From Arcticibacter eurypsychrophilus (GTDB lineage Bacteria > Bacteroidota > Bacteroidia > Sphingobacteriales > Sphingobacteriaceae), in NCBI RefSeq assembly GCF_001730525.1, contig NZ_MDFN01000023.1, positions 21,420 through 85,419 of the forward strand: a stretch of 64,000 nt of DNA, in the 5' to 3' direction. The position numbers were made by a program, and so were the translations under genes. Below the pieces are notes generated by a model. The model saw only the letters and a program-made list of their open reading frames with translations, made no database searches and had not been told where the DNA came from. Shown here one piece after another: positions 45,018 to 52,905 of the stretch. Positions within the stretch are counted from its first letter, which is position 1, and each line of letters starts with the position of its first letter.

Positions 45018-47333
45018 TTAAGCTTTCATTTCCTGTAACCCATACCCTCCATATACATATGCTTTACGGTTTTCCTTCTTGGCATCATTAAACACAAGCA
45101 TTAAATTCTTGAGTTTTTTGTTTTCAGAAATATCCTCTAGAATCCCCAATTGCATTTTTTCTGTATAGTTATATCTGATCAGATAAATGCCGGCATCCGT
45201 ATATGGCGCAATGCTAAAGGCATCCGCTACCTGCCCAACAGGTGAAGTATCCACAATAATATAATCAAACTCTTTTCTTAATTTTTCAAACAGAAGTCCA
45301 ATCTTGTAACTCATAAGTAATTCAGATGGATTATCGGGTAGCGTTCCACATCCTATTACATATAGGTTAGGAGCAATATTAGAAGGTTTAATTACTTGAT
45401 TCAGCTCTATATCAGGATCAATCAGGTAATCAGTCAATCCCTTTTCCTGTTTAATATTCATATCCTTTAATAAATCAGGCTTACGAAGATCAAATTCCAA
45501 AATGACCACCTTTTTGTCTACCATTGCTAACGTGATACCCAGATTGATACAAAAGAAAGTCTTCCCTTCCCCTTTCATTCCTGAAGTAATCAGCAGTACC
45601 TGATTCTGAACAGTATCATTCATTAATCCCAGGTTTGACCTGATGTAGCGGAACAATTCGGATATCGTAGTACGGCTACCTTTTTGAACGACAATACTAG
45701 TCTTACGTTCTTCATTATGACTCAATTCCCCGAGAATCCGCGTTCCAAAAGAGAGCTCCACATCACTTATGTCCTGCACTTTTGTATTCAATTTATCCTT
45801 CACATATAGAATGGAGAAGGGCAATAAAAATCCGCCTAAAAGAGAGCAGATGTAAATTAATGTTGTTTTAGGTTTAGCGGGAGCAGTATTGTATGCTGGC
45901 CGGTCTATAATTTGAGAGGTAGGTATCGTTGAAGATAAAGACAATGCCGTTTCTTCTCTTTTCTGTAATAAGTACTGATATAAACTCACCTTTACACTTT
46001 GTTCTCTGCTTCGCTCCTGTAAGCCCCTTTCAATACCAGGAACGTTCCTGATAACTGACTCATATTGAGAAGATTTAGACTGTAAACTATTGCGCTCTAA
46101 TGTCAGGCCTCTTCGTACATTTTTTAAGTTTTCTTTTATATTACTTTTAAGTCCGGCCAACTGGTCGTTAATGTTTAAAACAAGTGGATTATTAGGCCGG
46201 TTGTAACGCATCAAACGCTGTCTTTCCACTTGAAGATCGTTATACTTGTCAATCAAATTACTCAATGTCTGATCCTTTAAACCAAGAGTACTAGGTACCA
46301 ACTGATACCTTCCATCAGCCTGACCAAGATACCTTTCCAGAGACCTTATTAAATTCAATTGAACACTCGATGTTGAAAGCTGCTGGTCGTAATTACCCGA
46401 ATTCTGAAGATTTATTTGCGCATCGGCATTAATATCAGTTACCCTATTCAACCTTTTATACTTTTCTACATCACCTTCTACTACCGACAAGTCATTAGTG
46501 AGATACTTCAACCTGTTATCAATGAAGCGGATCGTATTACCCGCCATGATATTTTTAGTATTCACATTCTCCCTGTTATAATTCTCAATCAGCTTGTTCA
46601 GAATATCTACCCCTCTTTGAGGAATCGGATCCAGGAGACTTAGCACAATCGTATTTGCATCCTTGGCAATAGGCAACACGGTAAGCCCGGAAAGGCTATA
46701 TGCTTCGGCCATTCTATACAAATCCTTAAACTGAATAATCACTGGTGAAAAATTAGCACTGAAAGAAGGACCCTTTTCTATTTTAACCAGGTAATCATTC
46801 GTTTTTATAAGTTGATCAAATCTGTAAAGCACTCTTCTCCCTTTACTTTCAAGAGTAAAACTAGAGTTGTCTTTAATAACCAGTTTCAGAATTTGAGCAT
46901 AAGCGCCAGGATTCAACTTATATACCACAACGCGAACCGGCAATGATTTGCCATATAATTCCTTATCCTTTATTTTCCCTTCTACCATATAATGGATATC
47001 CATAGACAAGCTTTTAAGTACATTAAAAATCAAGTCCCTTGAACGTAAAACCTCCATTTCATTATCCACTGTTTTAGATATATGAAACATATTAAGATCA
47101 CTGAATGCAGTTCCTTTGCCCCCTGCATCACCTTTTACATCGTCCTGTATCAACAAAGTACTACTAACTTTATATTGCGGTGTAGAATAAGCCAGATAAG
47201 CGTAAGCGGCTCCTAAGCTCATACCTATACATAAAACAAAAACGTACCAGTTTTTAAGATACCTCATTGAAGTTTCAAGTAAATTATTTTTTACTTGATA
47301 AGCTTGTTGTTGTTTTTGATTGATTAAAGCCAC
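45018..47333 (-). CDS. wzc: Wzc/GumC-type polysaccharide co-polymerase with tyrosine-kinase domain
   Basis: This 771-residue protein begins with GTG at 47331-47333; an in-frame stop lies four to five codons upstream, so no earlier ATG is available. A Wzz domain spans residues about 20-500 between two membrane helices (VFVLCIGMSLGAAYAYLAY and LIYICSLLGGFLLPFSILYV), with long coiled-coil segments. The C-terminal BY-kinase has Walker A SGMKGEGKTFFC, Walker A' VVILEFDLRKPDL and Walker B YIIVDTSPVGQVADA. The tail has only three tyrosines (YVYGGYG), fewer than many homologues. Phosphorylation cycling with Wza controls export and chain length. Confidence 0.9.
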   Translation of the reverse strand: MALINQKQQQAYQVKNNLLETSMRYLKNWYVFVLCIGMSLGAAYAYLAYSTPQYKVSSTLLIQDDVKGDAGGKGTAFSDLNMFHISKTVDNEMEVLRSRDLIFNVLKSLSMDIHYMVEGKIKDKELYGKSLPVRVVVYKLNPGAYAQILKLVIKDNSSFTLESKGRRVLYRFDQLIKTNDYLVKIEKGPSFSANFSPVIIQFKDLYRMAEAYSLSGLTVLPIAKDANTIVLSLLDPIPQRGVDILNKLIENYNRENVNTKNIMAGNTIRFIDNRLKYLTNDLSVVEGDVEKYKRLNRVTDINADAQINLQNSGNYDQQLSTSSVQLNLIRSLERYLGQADGRYQLVPSTLGLKDQTLSNLIDKYNDLQVERQRLMRYNRPNNPLVLNINDQLAGLKSNIKENLKNVRRGLTLERNSLQSKSSQYESVIRNVPGIERGLQERSREQSVKVSLYQYLLQKREETALSLSSTIPTSQIIDRPAYNTAPAKPKTTLIYICSLLGGFLLPFSILYVKDKLNTKVQDISDVELSFGTRILGELSHNEERKTSIVVQKGSRTTISELFRYIRSNLGLMNDTVQNQVLLITSGMKGEGKTFFCINLGITLAMVDKKVVILEFDLRKPDLLKDMNIKQEKGLTDYLIDPDIELNQVIKPSNIAPNLYVIGCGTLPDNPSELLMSYKIGLLFEKLRKEFDYIIVDTSPVGQVADAFSIAPYTDAGIYLIRYNYTEKMQLGILEDISENKKLKNLMLVFNDAKKENRKAYVYGGYGLQEMKA

Positions 47334-47360
47334 GGTGTCAACTATTTACTTATTGTTTGT

Positions 47361-48125
47361 TTATCGATTAAGAAAAGTGGTCGCCAATACCGCTACTGCA
47401 GAAATAGTCGCTATAACAAGCGGCATAAGGCGATTATTAGGACTAATATCTATTGCTTTTGCTTTATCCGGCTCTACATATACGATATCATTCTGTTTCA
47501 AGTAGAAGTAGGGTGAATTAAGAATATCACCCTTGTTTAGGTTCATGCGAATAATTGTACGTTTACCCTCAATCTCTCTGACTAATAAAACATTTTCTCT
47601 TTTACCGTAAGCAGTCATATCACCCGCCATACCCAGAGCCTCTAAAACATTCATCTTCTCATTGGTCATGGTAAAAGTCGAAGGATGATTCACCTCTCCG
47701 ATTACCGTTACTCTAAAGTTCAGGAACTGAATATTTACAATTGGATCTTTGACATAGTTATTCAAACTTTTTATCACCGTTTGCTGTGCTTCCTCAATCG
47801 TTAATCCCTGAAGGTGAATGTTCCCTGCAACCGGCAAGTTTACATTGCCTAGTTTATTAACACGAAATCCTTCTTTCTCAGAATAACCGTTTTTATTCAT
47901 GTTATTCGAATTTACAGCAAACAAAACATTTGATTCAGTACTTAATGTATTAATCGTTATACTCAATAAATCATTGGTTTGAATTTTAGGCTCTATATCG
48001 TTAGTAATTACCTGACTTTCTCCTGATTTTCCAGTTAGATCACTAAAATAAACCAGATTCCTTCTAGGCGAACATGAACTTAATAAAATTAAGCTCAACG
48101 AACAATACATATAAAATTTGAACAT
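47361..48125 (-). CDS. wza: Wza-type polysaccharide export lipoprotein
   Basis: This 254-residue protein has a lipobox LILLSSC (Cys18) and then the Poly_export domain: IQTNDLLSITINTL near residue 50, GFRVNKLGNVNLPVAGNIHL near 85 and TVIGEVNHPSTFTM in the SLBB domain. A C-terminal hydrophobic segment (LMPLVIATISAVAVLATTFL) ends the protein. In the family, octamers make an outer-membrane channel connected to Wzc. It is the first gene of the EPS locus, 27 bp before wzc; the regulator gene ends 204 bp upstream on the same strand. Confidence 0.9.
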   Translation of the reverse strand: MFKFYMYCSLSLILLSSCSPRRNLVYFSDLTGKSGESQVITNDIEPKIQTNDLLSITINTLSTESNVLFAVNSNNMNKNGYSEKEGFRVNKLGNVNLPVAGNIHLQGLTIEEAQQTVIKSLNNYVKDPIVNIQFLNFRVTVIGEVNHPSTFTMTNEKMNVLEALGMAGDMTAYGKRENVLLVREIEGKRTIIRMNLNKGDILNSPYFYLKQNDIVYVEPDKAKAIDISPNNRLMPLVIATISAVAVLATTFLNR

Positions 48126-48329
48126 AAATTCTATTTTTTACTTAACAACCACCTACTGTTTCTAACTGGTATGTAAATCTATATCGAAATTTTAAAAAAA
48201 GGAATGATTTATAGAGGTTGTGCTAGAAGTGTTATCATCAAACGAAACATGCACACTATTACATAAATATCATCACCAATTAATCAAATAAATCAACAAA
48301 ATAACAGGGTGAAATATTAATTCAACAGC

Positions 48330-51224
48330 TCAATCCTGGCTGGTAACCTGTAAGAGATAGTCGAATAAATTGGTATCGGAGGAAATCTGCAACTTCTTTC
48401 TCAACCTATACCGGCTCACTTCAACAGCACGGATCGTGATGCTCATTAACTGAGCCATCTCCTTTGACGATAAATTTATCTTCAGGTAGGCACAAAGTTT
48501 TAAGTCATTTGAACTCAGGTTAGGGAACCTGGCTTTTAATTTACTGATGAAATTTGAATGAACATGATCAAAATGTATGGCAAACTGTTCCCAATCAGCA
48601 GTACTTTTTTCCGCTTCATTCAATAGGCGAATTGCTTTTTTAAGTTCCTCCGCACCATTTTCCTCATCCTTTAAAAGAGGGGCTAATTCCTCCTTAATTT
48701 TTGATATCAATTTATTATTCTGGATAAGGTGCATACTTGTCGTGGCCAATTCTTTGTTTTTAAAGTTCACCTCTGCCTCCAGCTTTTCATTTTTCAACCT
48801 GACTATTTCATTTTCATTCCGCTCAATTTTAACCTGATACTGGTATTTAAGATACTCTTGTTCCTTAGCATGTTTCCTTTTCTGCCATTGGCTTAACAAG
48901 TTGAATATTCCTATTACAACCAAAAAATAACATAGATAGATCCAATAAGATTCATACCAGGCAGGTAATATAGAAAAGCTATAAGTAACAGTCTTGGATT
49001 CGTTACCCAGATTATTCCTGGCCTTCACCTTAAAAATGTAGTTACCTCGCGGAAGATTGGTGTAATCTTTTTCGCTTTTAGAGTTCCATTCCGACCAATC
49101 ACGATCAAACCCACTCAGTTGATAACTAAACTCTATAATATTTTGCTGCTCATATAAGGCAGAGGAGTATTCGAGATGCAGCGAATTATTTTCATGCGTC
49201 AATTCTACACTCTCTTTAGCATTTTGCTGCGACTGTATTTTATTATCCGCTAAAAAATAACCTCCATAAATGATGCTGTCTTTCCTACCTGAAACCTTAA
49301 TCAGCGAAAGGGTAACATTTATAGGCTTTATATTCTGGATGTACTTTTTATAGTTGATATGTATCAGCCCACGGGTAGCTCCAATAAATACATTCTCTTC
49401 ATCAAATGGATATATATTTTCAAAACCTGCTAGTACCTGTGCATTTAATTCAGGAAAGAAGACGATGGTGTATTTCTTATTTCCAGAAGGCTTTTTAAAG
49501 TCAACAACACCTGCCCTCTTGTAGCTGACAAACCAAATGTTACCCACTTTGTCTTCCTTCAGATAATGATAAACATTATCTTTAAAAATAAGACCAAGAA
49601 AGGTGGATGGAGCAAACCGCTGCGTTTTATCATTGAATTCATAAATACCCTTTGTTGTTGCTATTACAATTCTATTTTTAATCTTTGCTACGTAATTTCC
49701 TAAAGATGATGGTAATCCATCTTTATCTGTAAACAATTTAGTCTCGGTTATCCTCTTCCTGCCGGAAGATAATTTCATTCTGTAAACGCCTCTATAAGGA
49801 TGCGAGGCCCATAATACACCTTTGTCGGCGATAAGAAAACGCAAAGGTTCATTAAGGCCCTTAACCTGACCTTTATTAATAAACTGGTTATTACTGAAAT
49901 CAATAGATTGTAAACCGGTGTAGGTTCCTGCTATTATACTTGAGGAAGGGCCACTGGTTGATAGCGGTTCAAATAGCCAGGTTCCGGGAGATCCATATAA
50001 CTGTTTTGCGTTGTTGTTTTCAATCACAAAAGCACCATCCTCATGACCAAGGAGTAGTTTATTATTTACTTCGCTCATGTTCCACACCTGGCCTGTGGTA
50101 TTTGCAACTTGTTTAAAATCCTGCCTGGAGAAACTTAAGTCCTTATTATTTACTTGTAAACTATTGTAAAACAAACCATTAGATGTACCTACGTACAAGG
50201 AATTATTAAATATTAATGAACAATAACTACTGGTTTGTTTTTCCTTATCCGGATAGATATATTTAATAGCATTATTAAACGCAATAAAGTTGATACCATC
50301 ATCAAGTCCTAACCACAGATTGCGGTTTTTATCCATGAAAATGCTTCTTAAATTATTTTTGTACAAGCCTTCTATTGATGAAAATTGCTGTATAATTCCT
50401 CCTTTTTTATCCATGATATAACAACCCGCAGAAGACGTAGCAACTGCAAACAAATTGTTGTTAACGGTAATCGCTTTGTAAAGACGGTTATTTTTAAAGG
50501 TTTGATTATAAAGACTCTCCTTTCGAATAAAAAAGTTTTTGCCCATCAAATATAATCCACTTTTCAAAGTAGTCACCAGAAGTGTATCAGTACTATAATT
50601 TAAGATAGATGTAATGTAATCATGGATGGGATTTGCTTTGAATACGGTTGGCTGCCAGCTGTTATTTTCAAAAACAATCAAGCCTTTTTTCATATCCTGC
50701 GCATAAAGCTTCCCATTAACCTTACCAATGAATTGCCAGGAACTTTCAGGTTTATACACTTTAATTAACCCATCCTTTAAATGAAACAGCTTATTTGTCG
50801 TACGGAAGAACACCTCATCCATTATAATCACGATCTCCCAAACATCCGAAAACTGACGATCTTTAGCAGGTATCCGGTTTTTTAAAGAATGGAATTTAAG
50901 CGATCCGCTTTGATCAGGAAAGAAGTACCCCAACTCATCCTGAGCACCGACAAATATTTTACCAGCAGCATCTATTTTAACAGATCTTACTATGGTGCGG
51001 TGTGGCAAAGCATACAATTTCCAATGCCTTCCATCAAAACTTAATAAGCCTTCATTATTTGCAAAGTACAGAATCCCATTCTTGTCCTGGTCGATATCCC
51101 AGTTCTGTGTACCCCCTTTATAATCCAGATTACTATAAGTATTTATTTGTGGAATCCCTATAGGATTCTGAGCGTACAGCTTTGAAAAGGAAAACAGAAC
51201 AATGATTAGATAGATACACCTCAT
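48330..51224 (-). CDS. Membrane-bound Y_Y_Y beta-propeller regulator with LuxR-type HTH
   Basis: This 964-residue one-component regulator has a signal peptide (RCIYLIIVLFSFSKLYAQ), then about 600 residues of Reg_prop beta-propeller repeats such as WDIDQDKNGILYFANNEGL and RSIFMDKNRNLWLGLDDG. A Y_Y_Y domain follows (SYQLSGFDRDWSEWN) and then a single membrane helix (YWIYLCYFLVVIGIFNLL) near residue 770. The cytoplasmic end has a coiled coil and a LuxR-type HTH (SSKEMAQLMSITIRAVEVSRYR). There is no kinase or receiver domain, so signals would pass by conformation. Divergent from GH16 and upstream of wza, it may sense glycans for both. Confidence 0.85.
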   Translation of the reverse strand: MRCIYLIIVLFSFSKLYAQNPIGIPQINTYSNLDYKGGTQNWDIDQDKNGILYFANNEGLLSFDGRHWKLYALPHRTIVRSVKIDAAGKIFVGAQDELGYFFPDQSGSLKFHSLKNRIPAKDRQFSDVWEIVIIMDEVFFRTTNKLFHLKDGLIKVYKPESSWQFIGKVNGKLYAQDMKKGLIVFENNSWQPTVFKANPIHDYITSILNYSTDTLLVTTLKSGLYLMGKNFFIRKESLYNQTFKNNRLYKAITVNNNLFAVATSSAGCYIMDKKGGIIQQFSSIEGLYKNNLRSIFMDKNRNLWLGLDDGINFIAFNNAIKYIYPDKEKQTSSYCSLIFNNSLYVGTSNGLFYNSLQVNNKDLSFSRQDFKQVANTTGQVWNMSEVNNKLLLGHEDGAFVIENNNAKQLYGSPGTWLFEPLSTSGPSSSIIAGTYTGLQSIDFSNNQFINKGQVKGLNEPLRFLIADKGVLWASHPYRGVYRMKLSSGRKRITETKLFTDKDGLPSSLGNYVAKIKNRIVIATTKGIYEFNDKTQRFAPSTFLGLIFKDNVYHYLKEDKVGNIWFVSYKRAGVVDFKKPSGNKKYTIVFFPELNAQVLAGFENIYPFDEENVFIGATRGLIHINYKKYIQNIKPINVTLSLIKVSGRKDSIIYGGYFLADNKIQSQQNAKESVELTHENNSLHLEYSSALYEQQNIIEFSYQLSGFDRDWSEWNSKSEKDYTNLPRGNYIFKVKARNNLGNESKTVTYSFSILPAWYESYWIYLCYFLVVIGIFNLLSQWQKRKHAKEQEYLKYQYQVKIERNENEIVRLKNEKLEAEVNFKNKELATTSMHLIQNNKLISKIKEELAPLLKDEENGAEELKKAIRLLNEAEKSTADWEQFAIHFDHVHSNFISKLKARFPNLSSNDLKLCAYLKINLSSKEMAQLMSITIRAVEVSRYRLRKKLQISSDTNLFDYLLQVTSQD

Positions 51225-51377
51225 GTAAAATTATACAGAACTAATTTTAAGATTGATAGTTTGAATTAGTTATTAGAATAAAAACAGAATATGTGCAACT
51301 TACTTAATTGCAACAATAAATTAAAATCCCAAATGCTTAATAGGTTTATTGGTTAATAAAAACAGCATTTATTAAGT

Positions 51378-51385
51378 CAAATATA
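51378..51385 (-). promoter_or_regulatory. Candidate -7 box for the Y_Y_Y regulator gene
   Basis: The minus strand reads TATATTTG, a full match to TAnnTTTG, about 154 bases before the regulator ATG. No -33 element was found at the usual spacing. Confidence 0.35.
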
Positions 51386-51505
51386 CAACATGATTCTTAA
51401 GGGGTAGTAGTAATGTAGTACCAAATTTTCACTGTTTATCCATAATTAAGATTCCAGTTCAGGTATTGTTGTAGCGGTCAAATCCGGTTCCGTTTGTAGA
51501 GTATT

Positions 51506-51513
51506 TATATTTG
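51506..51513 (+). promoter_or_regulatory. Candidate -7 box for the GH16 gene
   Basis: TATATTTG matches TAnnTTTG and lies about 61 bases before the GH16 start. No TTTG was found at the usual -33 spacing; the one at 51493-51496 is too close. It mirrors the octamer for the divergent regulator. Confidence 0.4.
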
Positions 51514-51573
51514 CACTCAAATTATAAACGCTCTAACGATGCTAATACTATAAATTAGCACAACCTGAATAAA

Positions 51574-52458
51574 ATGAAACCTGTTCTAAAACCAAATAAC
51601 CCTAAAGGTATGTCTCTAATAACCATGTTAAATTGCTTTCTATTTATTAGTACTTCATGTTCAAATAAGGCAGAAGTTAAACCCTTACCTGAAAAACCTT
51701 CTCAAACACCTGTTGATAAAAATTGGACATTTGAAACCACGCCTTTATGGGCAGATGAATTTGAAACATCAGGCCAGCCGGATCCTACTAAATGGGGCTA
51801 TGATATTGGCGGTAGCGGATGGGGAAATAATGAACTGGAGTACTATACCAACTCAGTAAAAAACGCTGAAGTTTCAAACGGTACATTAAAGATAAACGCC
51901 GTAAAAGAATCATTTAATGGAAAGGAATACACTTCTGCCCGGATGGTATCAAAAGGAAAAGCTGATTTTTTATATGGCAGGTTTGTATTTAAAGCTAAAC
52001 TACCAGCAGGCAAAGGGACATGGCCAGCCATCTGGATGTTGCCAACAGATTTCGCTTATGGCGACTGGCCCAAATCCGGAGAAATTGACATTATGGAACA
52101 TGTCGGTTATGACCCTAATAATGTACATATCACTGTTCATACAGATGCATACAATGGTGCGATTGGAACGCAAAAGGGTGATGCTAAAGTGATACCAACA
52201 GCAATGTCAGACTTTCATATTTATCGATTAGATTGGACCCCTTATGCCGTTAGAGGATATATTGATGATCAGGAAATATTCAATTTTATAAATGATGGAA
52301 AAGGCTTTTCATCATGGCCTTTTGATAAAAAATTCCATATCCTGCTGAATGTTGCTGTAGGAGGAAACTGGGGTGGAAAAGATGGCGTAGATCCAACAGT
52401 TTTCCCTGCGGTGATGGAAGTAGACTATGCACGCGTGTACAAAATGATAGAAAAGTAA
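51574..52458 (+). CDS. Glycoside hydrolase family 16 lipoprotein
   Basis: This 294-residue protein has a lipoprotein signal (FLFISTSC, Cys29), a short Pro-rich linker and a full GH16 jelly roll. ADEFETSGQPDPTKW is followed by GGSGWGNNELEYYT, and the catalytic motif is GEIDIMEHVG, with the nucleophile glutamate about residue 170, the aspartate 172 and the acid/base 175. HTDAYNGAIGTQKG and LLNVAVGGNWGG agree with laminarinase-like endo-beta-1,3-glucanases. It is divergent from the Y_Y_Y regulator and may be controlled by it. Acting on the cell's own EPS is possible but unproven. Confidence 0.9.
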   Translation: MKPVLKPNNPKGMSLITMLNCFLFISTSCSNKAEVKPLPEKPSQTPVDKNWTFETTPLWADEFETSGQPDPTKWGYDIGGSGWGNNELEYYTNSVKNAEVSNGTLKINAVKESFNGKEYTSARMVSKGKADFLYGRFVFKAKLPAGKGTWPAIWMLPTDFAYGDWPKSGEIDIMEHVGYDPNNVHITVHTDAYNGAIGTQKGDAKVIPTAMSDFHIYRLDWTPYAVRGYIDDQEIFNFINDGKGFSSWPFDKKFHILLNVAVGGNWGGKDGVDPTVFPAVMEVDYARVYKMIEK

Positions 52459-52469
52459 TTCCTAAGTAA

Positions 52470-52525
52470 GTGATTAAAATATTAATCGTTGTGATAAATA
52501 TCACAGGGGTTAATATTTTAATCAC
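52470..52525. terminator. Nested palindrome between convergent GH16 and small-protein genes
   Basis: Sixteen-base perfect arms, GTGATTAAAATATTAA (52470-52485) and TTAATATTTTAATCAC (52510-52525), are followed by TTTTT on the plus strand. In the loop is a second palindrome, TGTGA-N6-TCACA at 52490-52505. It most likely stops transcription from both sides. The right arm includes the small gene's stop codon (52522-52524). Confidence 0.65.
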
Positions 52526-52650
52526 TTTTTCTTCGTACCTGAATCCTTCTTTGGGACGCAATTTGGTACTTTTTTACCTTTTTTAGTTTTCGTTCCTACC
52601 TGCTCGTACTTTTCCCAGCAGGGATCTTTATCATTACTTTTCTCAGCCAT
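52522..52650 (-). CDS. Small basic protein with CW/NCVP signature (unknown function)
   Basis: ATG 52648-52650 to TGA 52522-52524 encodes 42 residues. The product is hydrophilic and Lys-rich, with two cysteines in DPCWEKYEQVGTKTKKGKKV and PNCVPKK. The CW...YE.VG.K.K.G..VPNCVP pattern recalls a short motif I associate with phage and bacterial head-maturation-related or uncharacterised small proteins; this is memory and not checked. The conserved look of the Cys, Trp, Gly and Pro positions makes a real gene more likely than chance. It is convergent with GH16, with an inverted repeat just upstream (52660-52688). No signal peptide or membrane segment is visible. Confidence 0.7.
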   Translation of the reverse strand: MAEKSNDKDPCWEKYEQVGTKTKKGKKVPNCVPKKDSGTKKK

Positions 52651-52659
52651 ACTTAAATT

Positions 52660-52688
52660 TTAGGTAAATGCTTAATTTACTTACCTAA
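52660..52688. promoter_or_regulatory. Nested inverted repeats before the small CW/NCVP gene
   Basis: TTAGGTAA (52660-52667) and TTACCTAA (52681-52688) face each other, and within them GTAAAT/ATTTAC pairs across 52664-52680. The centre lies about 24 bases upstream of the ATG on the minus strand. It could be an operator or an mRNA hairpin affecting translation. No protein is known to bind it. Confidence 0.4.
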
Positions 52689-52905
52689 CAATCAACAAAG
52701 TCTGTGCCAGCGAAAACTGCCTCGCACTTCATACAAACAAAACTGGTAAGTATCTAAAAAACAAGACAATTAGCCATCCTAATCTGGTCGTTTTTTTATA
52801 AATTTATACATAATGCAAGTTTCCATAATTGACATCACAGTTCTGCCAAAAAAAGTATAAATGAATGTTTCTTAGCTAAGACCTATTCTTCATTATCTAC
52901 ATTCT

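Larger units (their letters stand above)
51225..51573. other. 349-base intergenic region between divergent regulator and GH16 genes
   Basis: No gene is supported here. Two TATATTTG boxes occur, one on each strand (51378-51385 minus; 51506-51513 plus), pointing away from each other, so this is probably a shared control region. A GTAGTA-rich segment near 51405-51422 lies between them. I saw no strong palindrome that would name an operator. Confidence 0.5.

Noticed and set aside
52286..52561. A 91-codon minus-strand frame over the GH16 end and the intergenic palindrome
   Set aside because: It runs antisense through GH16 and the terminator in a different frame from the 42-residue gene, and shows no family motif.
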